DNA from: Zoroaster sp. YZ-2022
Lineage: Eukaryota; Echinodermata; Asteroidea; Forcipulatida; Zoroasteridae
Direction: 5' to 3'
Length of the DNA: 64,000 bases
Assembly: GCA_029582265.1 (NCBI GenBank)
Contig: CM055816.1
Span: 35,614,891 to 35,678,890 of the forward strand
A model generated the notes under the pieces. That model had not been told where the DNA came from, did not search any database, and saw only the letters and a program-made list of their open reading frames with translations. Position 1 is the first letter of the stretch; every line of letters starts with the position of its first letter. The translations under genes and the position numbers were made by a program. Below are positions 36,270-48,525 of this stretch, piece by piece.

Positions 36270-36660
36270 CAGACACTATAAACAAGTTCACCTTGAAAAA
36301 TACCCTGAAAAATCTGTTTCGCCTGAAATAATAGTTCACTATAATTTCACCTACAATTCTTACAGCGTATCTCTTCCTCTCGGATATTGGCAATAATGTT
36401 CACGGTGATTTCACGGCAAATTCATGATGCTCTAGAGAAATAATGAGCTGCCCCAAAACTGCCACGAGAAGTTCATGGTATTTTTCACAGCGTTTTCTGA
36501 CGAAGGAATTCCAAGAGTATTTTCCTTGGCAATTTCACGGTGTTGTGTCGTCGTAAATTGTCGTGAATTATTTATTTCATGGTACAGCAGCAACAGATTT
36601 TCCAGGGCATTTTTTAAAAATTATTCATAGTGAGAGGGTGTACATTGGCCTCACACTGAA
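36270..36660. repeat. dispersed repeat, copy 2
   Basis: Matches 1713-2116 (for example gctgccccaaaactgccacg and agaagttcatgg) and is likewise followed by a family C MITE. Confidence 0.7.
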
Positions 36661-36700
36661 ATAATGCCCCTTTGGAATATGAGGCCTCTGAGGTGTGTTA

Positions 36701-36942
36701 TTAACCAGTTCACATTGGACACCGTGTATACATGCAATTTTTTTTTGCACCACGGATCGGAGGCGTCTAAACACGCCAGAGAAACTCCAGAATATTTGTA
36801 GCCATGCTCGGTTGAGCCACGCGTGTACAGTGACGTACTCAGGTGCCAGCCACCCGCTGTGGGCTTCCATTAAATGTGTGTGGGAAAATAAACCCGCCAC
36901 GGGGCCCAGAAAAACTGTTTATTCCCGCCGCGAACTGATTAA
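36701..36942. mobile_element. TTAA-flanked MITE family C, copy 2
   Basis: TTAACCAGTTCACATTGG at the left and CCGCCGCGAACTGATTAA at the right; the body matches 2117-2364. Confidence 0.75.
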
Positions 36943-37395
36943 ATTGACACCAAGGGTAATGAGACACCCCTTTGCAAGAAAAGGGCCTCGCAGGATACAT
37001 ACCAACTTTTAAGGAACTAGGGTACCCCCTTTGCAAGAAGAAACTGCAAAAGGGGTGCATCTTAAACGCTCGGGAAATATGGCAGCTGCACGGCCAGGAT
37101 CTGGCGTATTTCACGCGCCAATGGCTAAAAGTGTGACATCAGATCTTCCGGGGTACATAAAACCGCAGAGGTACTGACGTACATGTACAGTACCTCAAAG
37201 GGGGTGCATCTCTATACCAGGGTATATGCTCCTTTACTGAGAGGGCCTGAAGTGAAATCCATTTTGTGCAATTTCTAAAAAGTGATGCAAGTTCTAAAAG
37301 TGCAGATCTCCACTGACGAAGTTAAAAGGTGAAAGTTTTGGTACCAAAAGATTATAATTTTGTTGTCTTTTTTTTTCTCTCTTGCTTTCCTTTAG

Positions 37396-37441
37396 TGAGC
37401 GCTCCCTTGAAACCAAAGAAGTACAACCCACCGTCAACCAG
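37396..37441 (+). CDS. gene 2 exon E4, copy 1
   Basis: Acceptor tgctttcctttag, donor gtatgc, 46 nt. In phase with E3 it reads V-SAPLKPKKYNPPST, basic and proline-rich. Copy 2 has compensating base gains and losses, so the true length is uncertain. Confidence 0.6.
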
Positions 37442-37628
37442 GTATGCAAATATAATCTTCCTCTTGAAATAGGGAAAACAGCAGGCACTAGATACTTCAA
37501 AGTGGTACTAGGCTGGACATGGTTTGATGGGGTGGTTTTGGGAGGTGGGTTTTTGGGGAGGGTATTTTATGGAAGAATCAAAAATCAGCATGTAAAAAAA
37601 AAAGCATTTTACTAATTTTGCAATTTGG

Positions 37629-37695
37629 TTGTGATGAGGATGCGCGCGCAGGGATGTAAAGTCCTTGATTCGATGAAGAAAGTCTAAATCTGGAG
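37629..37695 (+). pseudogene. gene 2 exon E5, copy 1, acceptor lost and frame broken
   Basis: Corresponds to E5 copy 2, but the acceptor reads tttgg instead of tttag and the frame meets a stop after gggatg. The donor gtaagt is intact here and damaged in copy 2. Confidence 0.45.
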
Positions 37696-38876
37696 GTAAG
37701 TTGAAATAATTATACACCTGTACATGTAGGCTGTTAAGAAGGGGTTGAAGATGGGACATGTGTGGTAAGCAGTGTTTAACCCCTAGCATGCTAGCGTAAC
37801 TTTCTTATCACCCTGCTGAAATGCAACAACATGCAACGATGGTCAATAGTCGAGGACCTGCTAGGTGCAATAAGATCCCATAATTATGTGGATCTTGTTG
37901 CACTTAAAATGTCGCGTAAATTGGACTGTGGTTTTTCAATCACAGTGCTCTCTGCAACTCTTTCATACAACGAGGGATTATTTGCTGCACAAGCTTTGTA
38001 CTTCTCTGCTATATGGTAATCATCCATTGTCCTTTCCTTTGTTTACATGTATTACTTTTATTTCTTTGCTTCTTTTTGTTTTCTTTATACATAAGCTAAC
38101 TCTCTTTCCTTCTTTATTTACATGTTTTATCTTTTCTGCTTATTTTGTTTTCCACTGTTTACATCAAAAAACTTTTTCTTCTTTCCTTCTTTATTTACAT
38201 ATTAAACAACGCTAGATACAACAAGATACAACAGATTTGAGTCACGTCAAATTTTACAACTGTTGCATCCTGTTGCATTAGCATGAATTAAAGTTAATAA
38301 TCTATTGCATTACTGTGTACTGTTAATATCTTGTCAAAGTAAAGTTTCTAAAATGTTGGTACAAGGGACAATTGAAACGTTTTTAAAAGGGTTCTTCTAA
38401 CAGTATAATTCTTTCTTCTTCTGTATTTGATTATGCAGTTCTTAGCTTTGGGTAGCTCCTCAAGATATTTATTCTACAAAAATGAGCAGTTCGCATTGTA
38501 AACCAATGTTGGGTTCTCCTTTAATTGAAAATCTCAAGCTTTTAAAACTGGAGACATCTTAATTTGGGGAAAATTTTAATTTTAAAAATGCTCTCTGGCT
38601 GCTCCTAGTTTTTAAGCATAGTTACATTTAAATTGCTTTCTAACTTCCTCCTCTATGAGACATAGTTCATCAAGGTAATGTTATATAAATTTTAGGAGGA
38701 CAATTACCTCCAAAAAATTTTACTCTTACAGAGAGGTGTTTCGTTTTGCTGTGCAAACACAAACTGTTACTGACGACGCCTTTTGTCCAAAAAGTTACAG
38801 ATTGCATTTTTAATCATATTTGTAAAAATCTTCATTTAATTTGTTTCTCTATTTATTATATATACTTTTTCCATAG

Positions 38877-38900
38877 TCTCTCAAATGAAGCTACAGCAGA
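38877..38900 (+). CDS. gene 2 weak candidate exon E6
   Basis: tttttccatag precedes tctctcaaatgaagctacag (LSNEATA in the matching phase). The counterpart near 41730-41745 keeps a better donor (ggcag/gtatta). Short and uncertain. Confidence 0.3.
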
Positions 38901-40214
38901 GTAGTACTCATGTTTTGTTTGTCCCGTCGTATTCTGTCATATTGATTGTGTTCTGTCTCTTATAAACAGGCCTAGCTCTACTTCCCATTTTCCATACATG
39001 TTAACATTTAACTAACCACCCCCAAACCATTCAAACTCCCAACTGGGGTTTGTTTGATTTTGATGGACTCGTACTATATAGCTGAACAGGGATACTTTGC
39101 ATGAGGGCCAGATGTCCTAATTGCAGCTGAGTGCAACAGTGGGTGGTGATGTTTGCCTAAAGGGTTGAATTTTGTGATTTGGGAAGGCTCTTAGCCAGAA
39201 TAGCCTGATTTGGGGTTAAGATTAAATTTCCTTTCCTTATTTGGTATAATTTATAATAACATATAGTTTCAGTATCTACATACATGTATATTATTATATA
39301 TGTATTGGGAATAAATGATGTAAGTTATTTCTTTATGTTGTAAAATAAATAAAGCGCAATATGTTTCTAAAATATGTTCCTAAATATATGTTTTAAATAT
39401 ATGTTTCTAAATATATGTTTCTAAACAATGTTTCTAAATGTATGTTTTAAATATACTACTCAAAACAATTTAGGGGCACTTGTCTGCAAGCTTGCCAAGC
39501 TTGAACTAATTTGCATTTTGGGTAACAAGCTCAGTAATTTCTGTAAGGGTATGCTGCAGTTATTTTTACATGTATGTATGAATCTGCACTCATTTGGTGA
39601 GATTTCCCAATGCTGAAGTATAATAAAACTCAGCAAGCTAGACCAGTAGCACACAGGTGCATCAGCACTAGTTTAAATAATTTGGACTACACCAAACCAT
39701 GTGCTGTGCTACCCCAATATCTGTGGGCCTACATGTACTAAAGGCCTACTCGTGCACTGTTGGGACTACATGTGCACCAAAACTAACAAAACCATTATGC
39801 ACCAATACCACCGATTTTTCAGCGCAAAATGCACCGCTGGTGCTCTTCAACATAATTTAAAAAAATGGTGGGACTACACCAGAACTGCACCAACCAGTAC
39901 AAATTTTAGGTTGGGTGTTTCGGTACAAAAGTACTGTCACCCACAGCTCAATTATGATTTTTGGGGTACACCAATTTTTCAAATGCCTACACTAAAACTA
40001 CGCAACTTGGCACCAAAACAGCCTAAGTTGGCTAGGAAATATCGCCCCTGCAAAGAGAGAGGGCCTCAGAGGGGTAAATCCATTTTACGTACAATTTCAA
40101 AAGTGATGCAAGTTCTAAAAATGTGAATCTCCACCCCAGCAGAGATTAAAAGGGGTAGTTTTGGTACCAAGGAATCTATAATTTTGTTGTCTTTCTCTCC
40201 TCTTTTCTTTGTAG

Positions 40215-40260
40215 TGAGCGCTCCTTCCAGGAAACCCAAAGTACAAACCACCGTCAACAG
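40215..40260 (+). CDS. gene 2 exon E4, copy 2
   Basis: Acceptor ttctttgtag and donor gttaca; 46 nt, reading SAPSRKPKVQTTVN. The border positions match copy 1 and the interior differs by indels. Confidence 0.55.
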
Positions 40261-40422
40261 GTTACAAATATAATCTTCCATGAATATGGGGAAAACAACA
40301 GGCACTATAGATACTTCAAAGTGGTACTATGGTTTGGACTGATGGGGGTGTTTTGGGGAGGAGGTGGTTTATGGAGAGGAAGCAAAATCAACAAAAATAC
40401 ATTTATAATTTTGTAATTTTAG

Positions 40423-40483
40423 TTGCTGATGAGGATGCATATGAGGTTGAAGTCCCTGATTCGATGAAAAGTCCAAATCTGGG
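40423..40483 (+). CDS. gene 2 exon E5, copy 2: ADEDAYEVEVPDSMKSPNL
   Basis: The acceptor is gtaattttag; entering in phase 1 it encodes ADEDAYEVEVPDSMKSPNL, an acidic segment with a tyrosine. The donor gtataa is weak while copy 1 has gtaagt at the same place. E4 as sequenced ends in phase 2, so a base is missing from E4 or the join is not used. Confidence 0.5.
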
Positions 40484-42140
40484 GTATAAGTTAAAATAGT
40501 TATACCTGTGCATGTAGGTAATTAGAAGGGGTGAGAATGGGGGACAGGGTGTGGCAGTGTGCTTCTTTATAGGGGTAACTTTCACCCTCCTTACTGCCGT
40601 GCAACATGCCCCAACAGTGGTCAATAGTCAAGGCCTGCTAGGTGCAACAAGATCCCATAATTATGGATCTTGTTGCACTTAACGAGGTCAATCGTGGACT
40701 GTAGTTTTTCAATCACTGTGCTGTCTACAACAACATACAATAGAGGATTGTTTGCTGCTGAAACTTTGTGCTTATCTGCTATGGTAATTCATGTTGTCCT
40801 TTCCTTTGTTTATGCTTTGTTTTATGTTTTCTTTGCTACTTTTGTTTATTTATTTACGTAAAAGTAACTTTCTTTATTTCCTTTATTTATGTTTTATCTT
40901 TTCTGTGGTTATTTTTTTGTTTCCTGTTTACATCAAAGAGACTTTCTTTATTTCCTTCTTTACTTGTGTTAAACAATACTAAATGCAATCAGACTGTACA
41001 GACTATTTTGTTAACACAAACACGGTCCAGTACCAGAATGCAACAAGATACAACAAGATTGAGTCATCGGTACTGGCTGCTAGATGCAGCAACGTCCATC
41101 AAGAATTTTTTCAACTGTTGCATCCTGTTGCATTTAGCATAGTTAAGTATCATTAATCAGCCATTACGACACATGTTAATATCTTATCAAGTAAGATTTC
41201 TAAAATATTTGGTACAAAAAGGGCCCAAATTAAACGTGTTTTTCAAAAGGGATTCTTCTAACAGTATAATCTTTCTTTCCCTTCTGTATTTGAATTATGC
41301 GATTCTTGGCGCAGCGGTAAATCCTCAGAATATTTATTCTAAAATGAGCAGTTCGCATTGTAAGCAATGTTTGGGGTTCTCCTTTATTTGAAAATCTCAA
41401 ACTTTTAAAACTGGGAGACAGCATCTTGATTTGGGGAAAATTTTAATTTCATCTCTCCTGACTTCTTCCTCCTGGTTTTAAGCATATGGTTACGATTTAA
41501 ATTGCTTATTTACTCCTTTGAGACTTGTAGTTCATCAAGGTATTTGTATGTAAAATTTTAGTACGTGGTTTGCTCCAAGAGTGAACTCTTGGAGGTGTTT
41601 TGTTTTGCTGACATAGAACAAACTATTTATTTTGTCCAAAAGATTTACAAGTTCCATTTTTTTTAATCTTCTTTAAAAATCTGTTTCAAATTTGTTTCTC
41701 TGTTTTATATACTACTTTTTCATATATCTCAAGGCTAGGCTGGCAGGTATTACTCATGTTTTTTGTTTGTCCCGTCGTATTCATCATATTGATTTGTGTT
41801 CTGTCTCTCTCCAATGGAAGACACAAAGCTCTACCCCATTTTCACCATGTTAGCATTCCTTCTAACCACCCCCAAAACCATTTCAAACTCCATGGCAGGG
41901 GTTTGTTTTGATTTTGATGGACTCATTGCTGTAGCCCAGACAGGGATGCTGCATAGAGGCAAATTTGTCCTAATTGCCTTCAATTTGCAACAGTTGGTGG
42001 ATGTTGGCCTGATGTTGGATTTGCTTGGATTCAGGAGGCTCTTAGCCAAGAATAGCTAGAAGTTTGAGTTAAGATTAATTTCATTTCCCTTATTTAGTAT
42101 AATTTATAACTTATAGTTTTGTTGCATCCTACATGCATGT

Positions 42141-43165
42141 ATATTGTTCAAGGATGCCAACATATACACGACAGTTGGGTATGTAAATACGATTTTTGAG
42201 CCGTAGAATACGACTCTGCGATAATACTTCATTGAAATACCTAAACTGACCGCCTGGTACTAGTGTATATAGCTCGGCAAACAATGAATGAACTATTAAG
42301 TGGAAATAAAATGATGAAAAATAATTTAAAAATGAAAAAACAAAGCAACAATCTAATATAAACACGCAGTGGTGGTAAAAGCGACGATAGCGGGATTGGC
42401 AGCACGGGTCACACGATTATGTACGTATCACACACAAGCGCGAGCGCGCTGGATTCGACTGCCTACCTACATGCATGCCCTGCCTGTACTAGTACATCTG
42501 TACATTATTTGCAAGATCGTACCCATTGATCTATATTACATAATGGGGAATAATAGTTAAACCCGTGGGAATGAGGTTGTCTGTGAGGTAGCTTGTGTGT
42601 ACACGTGTACATGTACATGCGCGCATAATTGTGCTCCGCACGTGCATTACCTTAATTTCTAGAACTTCTTTGCAAGTGCGACTTCAGGGGTCAGGCGTGC
42701 AGGCACTGCTACTGTGGAATTCTGCGCTTACGGCGCATAGAATCACGCGCTTTTATGGCGCTGTAAGCGCAGGGTATGTGTAGCAGCGTCATGAAGGTGG
42801 GCCCAGGTGAGCTAGCTGGGGCTAGGCCTAGCTAAGGCTATCAATTTGTTATTTTCCTTCGAGACCCCAAGAGAGAACAGTTAGTATTATAATCAAAATT
42901 TCTAACGTGATTGATGCATGGATTACTAATTCAGAAGATCATTTTGTGAGCTTTTTAAGATAAGATACGTCTAGCATTGTTATAATTTCATAATTTTTTC
43001 ATTGAGTATTTTCCTCCAATTTACTCTACCCCGGTCCCACTACCGCCAGCAGGGTTCACACCGAGTGCAGCGCTGACATTGCCCAAAATCCGGACATGCA
43101 TTTTTTTCTTTAGATTTTTGCGATTTTTTTTCAATAGATCTACTCTTTTGGAATTCAATGTTGGC
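42141..43165. mobile_element. 1-kb inverted-repeat element inserted in duplication II copy 2
   Basis: Ends are aggatgccaacat and atgttggcatct. The sequence on both sides (tgtatatt / attattatatgtattgg) is continuous in copy 1 at 39285-39310. The interior is CpG-rich, includes a ctgcgcttac/gtaagcgcag hairpin (42722-42772), and has no transposase frame. Confidence 0.65.
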
Positions 43166-43240
43166 ATCTCTGATTATTATATGTATTGGAATAAATGAGG
43201 TAAATTTATTTCTTTTTACTTTATATTGGCATGAAATAAA

Positions 43241-43740
43241 NNNNNNNNNNNNNNNNNNNNNNNNNNNNNNNNNNNNNNNNNNNNNNNNNNNNNNNNNNNN
43301 NNNNNNNNNNNNNNNNNNNNNNNNNNNNNNNNNNNNNNNNNNNNNNNNNNNNNNNNNNNNNNNNNNNNNNNNNNNNNNNNNNNNNNNNNNNNNNNNNNNN
43401 NNNNNNNNNNNNNNNNNNNNNNNNNNNNNNNNNNNNNNNNNNNNNNNNNNNNNNNNNNNNNNNNNNNNNNNNNNNNNNNNNNNNNNNNNNNNNNNNNNNN
43501 NNNNNNNNNNNNNNNNNNNNNNNNNNNNNNNNNNNNNNNNNNNNNNNNNNNNNNNNNNNNNNNNNNNNNNNNNNNNNNNNNNNNNNNNNNNNNNNNNNNN
43601 NNNNNNNNNNNNNNNNNNNNNNNNNNNNNNNNNNNNNNNNNNNNNNNNNNNNNNNNNNNNNNNNNNNNNNNNNNNNNNNNNNNNNNNNNNNNNNNNNNNN
43701 NNNNNNNNNNNNNNNNNNNNNNNNNNNNNNNNNNNNNNNN
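43241..43740. other. assembly gap, 500 N
   Basis: Exactly 500 N, most likely a placeholder of unknown true length. Confidence 0.99.
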
Positions 43741-44039
43741 CTTTTGGGAAATAACCCCTTTTCGTTAAATAAATAAATTTAAAAACAGTCCACGCACAAA
43801 TCAGATGATGCTTTTCCCCCCAAAAAAATTACCCCTTTTTAACAAGTACGTATACAGAAAGTGTACAGCTTTGTTTGGAAGCAGCAAATGTGCTATCCTT
43901 GGTAACAAAATATTGGTAAAGTGAACGTGTGTCAACACACGATCTGGGAACTTTCCCTCCTCCATGGTAAACATGATTAAATTCAAATTACTGCAGACTT
44001 TAGACAGGTGACTCCAGTTGTGTTTGCAAGCAGAACTAG

Positions 44040-44380
44040 AAATTTACCAAAAATGAAATGGATGATGGGGCCTTGAAGGGAACTGAGGCCCTAAAGTTCA
44101 AGGCGCTTTGACCCTCAAGGCCAGGAGCTTTTGCTGAAAGCCTGAGCTAAGGCCAAGGGCCTCAAATCAAGCCTAAAGAGCAGCCGTAGGCCAAGGCTCA
44201 ACATCAAGGCACTACATCACTGGTTTTAACTGAGCCTGCTTTTTCAGGTATTTGTTTTAATATGTTCTCCTTTCCGGGTATTTTGTTTCAACCTGTACTC
44301 CTTTCAGGTATCCTGACAACCTGTTCTACTTTTTAAGTATTTGTTTTTAACCTGTTGCTCTTCAGGATTTGGTCAATCCT
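44040..44380. repeat. diverged short tandem repeats
   Basis: 44040-44220 repeats caaggcc/aaggcctaa words. 44235-44360 holds about four units of ttcaggtatttgttttaacctgt type. Confidence 0.55.
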
Positions 44381-44568
44381 ATTCAAGGGGATCCATTTCT
44401 AATTTTACATGTCCTCAACTCCAGCGATTTAACCTTGAGCATGTAAAAAATGCATCCAATATTTGCTATATAGCCTGATAAAATAAGTGAATTACATTAA
44501 TTTGCATCGGGCGGGAAGAGTGACATTAACTGGCGCTGGTGTTATTATTTATTTTTACTGGCAGTTAG

Positions 44569-44660
44569 GCCTACACTCTTGGACGAATTCCGCTGGGAAA
44601 GTTCAGTGTGCTGTCGTCATCCGTTACTTCGTCATCTGATTCTGAGCCACTGTCTTTTAG
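44569..44660 (-). other. short acidic coding-like frame
   Basis: The minus strand reads LKDSGSESDDEVTDDDSTLN followed by FPSGIRPRV and a stop, with a stop also just upstream. Acidic runs of this kind occur near the N termini of piggyBac-type transposases and many nuclear proteins. Too short to classify. Confidence 0.25.
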
Positions 44661-45091
44661 ATCTCATCAAATCATATCATTTATGTGCGTTTCATCATGT
44701 TAACTCGAAGCGACCGTTGTGGAAAGCTTGAGTGATGGACGCTAGCACCGGGAAAAAACTGCAAAAAAGTGAACGCTTTTTCTTTTGCGAACTTTGACTG
44801 CGCGTGAAAACGGAAAACGTGATTTCGCCGGGACTGTTGATAGCGTAATTGCAAACTGACGTTTAAACCAACGCGAAGCACTACGGAAATGTCGGCGACA
44901 GTAGACACCTCAAATATACAAAACTGATTTGACAAAAATAATTAGTTTTTATGGATTCGTCGCTTCCTTGAAAACGGTGACGGTACATTTTTCTAAACGA
45001 GGCTGAAATGATGGATGGTCGTGTTTGGCGACGTCTGGTTATTTCTTCTGCTAAGTGTCATTCAATTTTAAGTTAAAAAACTAACAAATAA

Positions 45092-45407
45092 ATGTCTATC
45101 ATCGCTGGTTCGGTCATCTGTTTCCCACTTTTGTATATTGTTTTGAGTTTGCCATTGCGTGGTATCCGGTTATCTGCTGTTAAATGGAATAAAGGTGAGG
45201 TATCAAACGATCGCCGCGCTTATTGTTGTTGTTGCCGGAAGCGCAACTGCGACGCTCTACTTGTTGTCGCCGGTGAGGCTTTCGAAACCCCTGCGGCACT
45301 TTTTTAAAATTTTGCCTTCTTCCATTATAGTCAGCGGTTTTATAAATTTCATCGTTGACGGCCAGATATTTACGGTAAAGACTCCGCCGGTACTAAACGG
45401 TTGGTAA
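45092..45407 (+). pseudogene. island gene 1: hydrophobic protein, frameshifted
   Basis: One frame starts at 45092 with a strongly hydrophobic N terminus (MSIIAGSVICFPLLYIVLSL). It loses hydrophobic coding character near 45200, where the overlapping frame 45159-45407 continues with TIAALIVVVAGSATATLYLL and ends at a stop at 45407. Two membrane segments are likely. The break is a single-base indel between about 45190 and 45220. No family is recognised, and it could belong to the flank instead of the island. Confidence 0.35.
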
Positions 45408-45718
45408 ATAACCAAATCTAACTAAACATTCGATTGGCATATTAATCTATACAAGTTACCTGCTTGACGACTTGAACAAGTAACACTACCCAGCGACTTA
45501 TCAGTAGTAAACACTGCTGCGACTTGGATAGGTTAGTTACCCTGCTACGACTTGGTGGTTTCGTCTAGTACTTCGTAATTAGTCGGTTGATCCGTTTTTA
45601 AATCAACTTGCAATGTTTAGCTATTTTTTAATTCCTCCGATTAATTTCTCCTCTCAACTCTAGATTCAGTATGACGTCATTTTCTCTCAGAAGACAATTT
45701 TCAGAACAATCTCTATCT

Positions 45719-46850
45719 TTACAATAAAATATACACTAACCATTTTAATTTGCTCTTAAAATCTTTAAACACGCTATTATAATATTTTGCGAAAAATCTG
45801 TAGCTGTGTTTGGCGTGTCTTCCACTAAAAGCCAACTGACTGATCATACATTTATTATTATTTTCATCGTTACCTCTCAAATCTAAAAACAAACCGTATT
45901 TATCTAGTAAATAATCACCGAGTTTCATTCTCGATAGATTTAAGGCTTTGGTTACTCCCATGGCGTCATTCTTCTTTCAGATCTCCGAAATATCTATGAA
46001 TTTCTTCCCAGTGTTGATATCTACCTCATTCCATGCGCGTAAGTTGATTAGAACTCCTTCTATAGTAACCAGAAACTTTATCGATTTTGGATTATAAAAT
46101 TTAAAAAAGCTTCTTTTTACATCGGGCTCTTTTAAATAAAATAATATTCCTTTCATGCTTTTGCCCGGCGTATTAAGATTTATATTCCCACGTTTTATCT
46201 CGTTTGTTTAGCGGTTTCATGCTTTGTCTCAAAACTCGTATCCTGCAAAATAGCCAACTTGTCATATATTTATTTTTAATCGTTTGAGCGAGTTGCGGGT
46301 TGATTGAGCTTCGTATTCTAAAAAAAATTCCGCCTATGTTTATGTTATCACGCATCATCCGTTAGCTTTAACTCTCTCGAATATTTATTAATAAGGTGAG
46401 TTCATAACTCAACCGATCCGCTAGCCCGGCAGCTTGATAATACGGTTGATGATCCGTCAATAGTTTCAAAATCGAATTGGAATGAAAAATCCTATTTTAT
46501 AAGCATCCGCGGTTTTGTCTCTTCAGCATTTGCCGATGCATTACCGCCGCTAACGCTACTTCTTAATTAATTTAGTTATATTAGGCGATTCGATTTCCTT
46601 GATACGGGATAGATTGGCGAGTTGATCTCTCGTCAACCACTCGTCTTTAGAACAGTTGTACACATCCGCATCGTCTAAGATTAGATTACTTCATTTCCTT
46701 CGATCTTGAGTCGAGATAGTTTTACGATAGCTCTGCCTATGATTTTCTGATCGATCGTGTCTGTCATCATCGTCTTGGATTCGGATTCTGAAGTAATGTT
46801 AAACTCATCTGGCACTGGAACAGATGACGTCGTTTTCTAAATTTAAAATG
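45719..46850 (-). pseudogene. island gene 2: large structural-type protein, broken in at least four places
   Basis: Successive coding-like minus-strand fragments follow one another in different frames. They include VPDEFNITSESESK (about 46800), DHQPYYQAAGLADRLSYELT (about 46420), KSMKGILFYLKEPDVKRSFF (about 46150), FLVTIEGV (about 46070) and, at 45961-45719, a frame containing LGDYLLDKYGLFLDLRGNDE. Together they suggest one protein of roughly 350-400 residues. Size and beta-rich appearance would suit a capsid-type protein, but that is inference from context only. Confidence 0.45.
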
Positions 46851-47159
46851 ACATCAACGATAGTGGTTTTCTGCTTTTAATAGTGCTCAGATTGTTTTGT
46901 AATGACGACTTTTGACGTAATCTGCCCTTTTTATACCTTTCAGTTCTCTCAATTGTGCTGTACGGATTTAGTTTGTGTCCCGAATGCTTGGTTCATACTT
47001 AACATGTACCCTATTATTTTATTTTTTTTAAATTTAAATTAAAAAATGTTTTATTTAAAAAATAAAATTGTATCAGTATGATGATGATGATCGGAGGTGC
47101 CGGTAGTAAACTCTCTAGCTTTTACAGGATCAACTTTTTATTCAGTTGGTTTACACGTT

Positions 47160-47545
47160 TCCAACGACTATCGAAAAAAGAACGAAAAGGCTACGATTTA
47201 GGCGTTAGAACGACTTACTAAAGGCGAGAGACGAATGGTCTAAAGACCGACAGGAAATATCCGTAGATTATTTAAACGATAGAACATTTTTGAAAGAACC
47301 TGAACGCTAAAAAGACTTTTAACGATATAGGGCCCTAAACGAAGCTTGATGAATGAATATTATATCGTTGCAGTCAATTTGCCGAAGTATACGACGAGGC
47401 CTAAACTAGAATGTTTACCGTTCCTGGCGAAGAAAAAAAAAAACCCGAGAGGTTTGTTTATCGTTCTTGGGAATGACGGTAGTAGGCTACGCGACCTATT
47501 CATTATTAGAGCAGAGAAGCGAAGCAAATCGAGAGAATAATAAAA
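47160..47545 (+). pseudogene. island gene 3: short basic fragments, unrecognised
   Basis: Fragments such as YLNDRTFLKEPER (about 47260) and MNEYYIVAVNLPKYTTRPKL (from 47349) lie in different frames. A poly-A run at 47431-47443 marks a likely frameshift. No function can be named. Confidence 0.3.
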
Positions 47546-47572
47546 ATAAAATTAATTAATTAACAAATAGTA

Positions 47573-48500
47573 TGGCGGCGGAAGAGGAGGATTCGAGATG
47601 GATGATTTTTAAGACAAATGGCGATCTTGGCAATTCTTGGCAATCAACAAGATGATAACTCAAGAAAACAACTTTAAATGTCGATAAAGAAAGATTGGAG
47701 GAATTACAAAATTGGAGAAATCTATTCTAGCGTAAATCCGTCGGTGACATTACTGAATCATCAAAATTCGACGAATTTCGTGAGACTTCATGTCGTGCGC
47801 TTCTTATAGCTAAACCTAACAATATGAGAAATACTGAAAATATTAAGCGTATTATTGAATACGACCCTAAAATTAAAAGAGGGTGCTGAGGTTTATATAA
47901 CAAGATGTACTTTTAACGAAAAAAGAAACAACTCAAATATTTTGACTAAACTAGCTACGATAGAAATTAGAGCGAGAAGAAAAAGGATATAAAAATGCAA
48001 AATTATTTATTCAAGCATTTGGGTATAGATGGCGAAAAGGTAAAATCTCGAGAAAAAAAAAATTCGTGAGGAGTTACAACCAACCGCTGATAATCTCGAT
48101 GGAATAAACATTGAGAATCACTCGGAGGCGATCCTTACCGGTTGCGGAAAAGTTTTGGAAATAAAGCATCCACTAAGCAATTACTATTCTTCAAAATGAA
48201 GAAGGAACGCAAACGGATGAATAATGTTCCATGGCGAGAACTCTTGGGACTCGATGAGGAAGCCTTGCGAACGACTCGGGCGAACTAGTAAATAATTTAG
48301 CTAAATTGGAGAGCACTCGACGAAGAAATCTCGGATGCTTCAAAATTAATTTCTGACGAGAGAATGAGCGAGGGGCTCGATGATGAATCAACCGAAAAAG
48401 CTCGTAAACTGTTTAAAGATAAACAAGAAGAAAGACGAACTAAATTAGGGTTTGCGAGCTCGAAAGAGCCGCGTTCTTCGTAATCAAAATTCAACTAAGA
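47573..48500 (+). pseudogene. island gene 4, N-terminal and middle part: charged, coiled-coil-like protein
   Basis: Starts MAAEEEDSRWMIFKTNGDLG. Fragments then shift frame repeatedly: LLIAKPNNMRNTENIKRIIE (about 47810), EELQPTADNLDGINIENHSE (about 48070), LVNNLAKLE (about 48290), and a Glu/Asp/Lys-rich stretch with DEEISDASKLISDERMSEGL and ARKLFKDKQEERRTKLGFAS before a stop near 48482. Heptad-like charge patterns suggest a coiled coil. At least five frameshifts or stops. Confidence 0.45.
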
Positions 48501-48525
48501 ATCAAAGAAACAATTAATAAAATGT

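Larger units (their letters stand above)
37230..42150. repeat. segmental tandem duplication II (gene 2 region)
   Basis: 37230-39340 and 40050-42150 align throughout (for example tgatgcaagttctaaaa, ttggtaccaa, taattttgttgtctt, gtttgtcccgtcgtattc). Offset is about 2.8 kb; differences are mostly small indels. The end of copy 2 resumes at 43170-43240 after an inserted element. Confidence 0.8.

Noticed and set aside
39701..40126. 141-codon plus-strand frame
   Set aside because: Built partly on repeated ctacacca/tgcacca words and crosses into duplication II intron sequence; no exon borders.
43158..43754. 198-codon frame
   Set aside because: It is almost entirely the 500-N gap.
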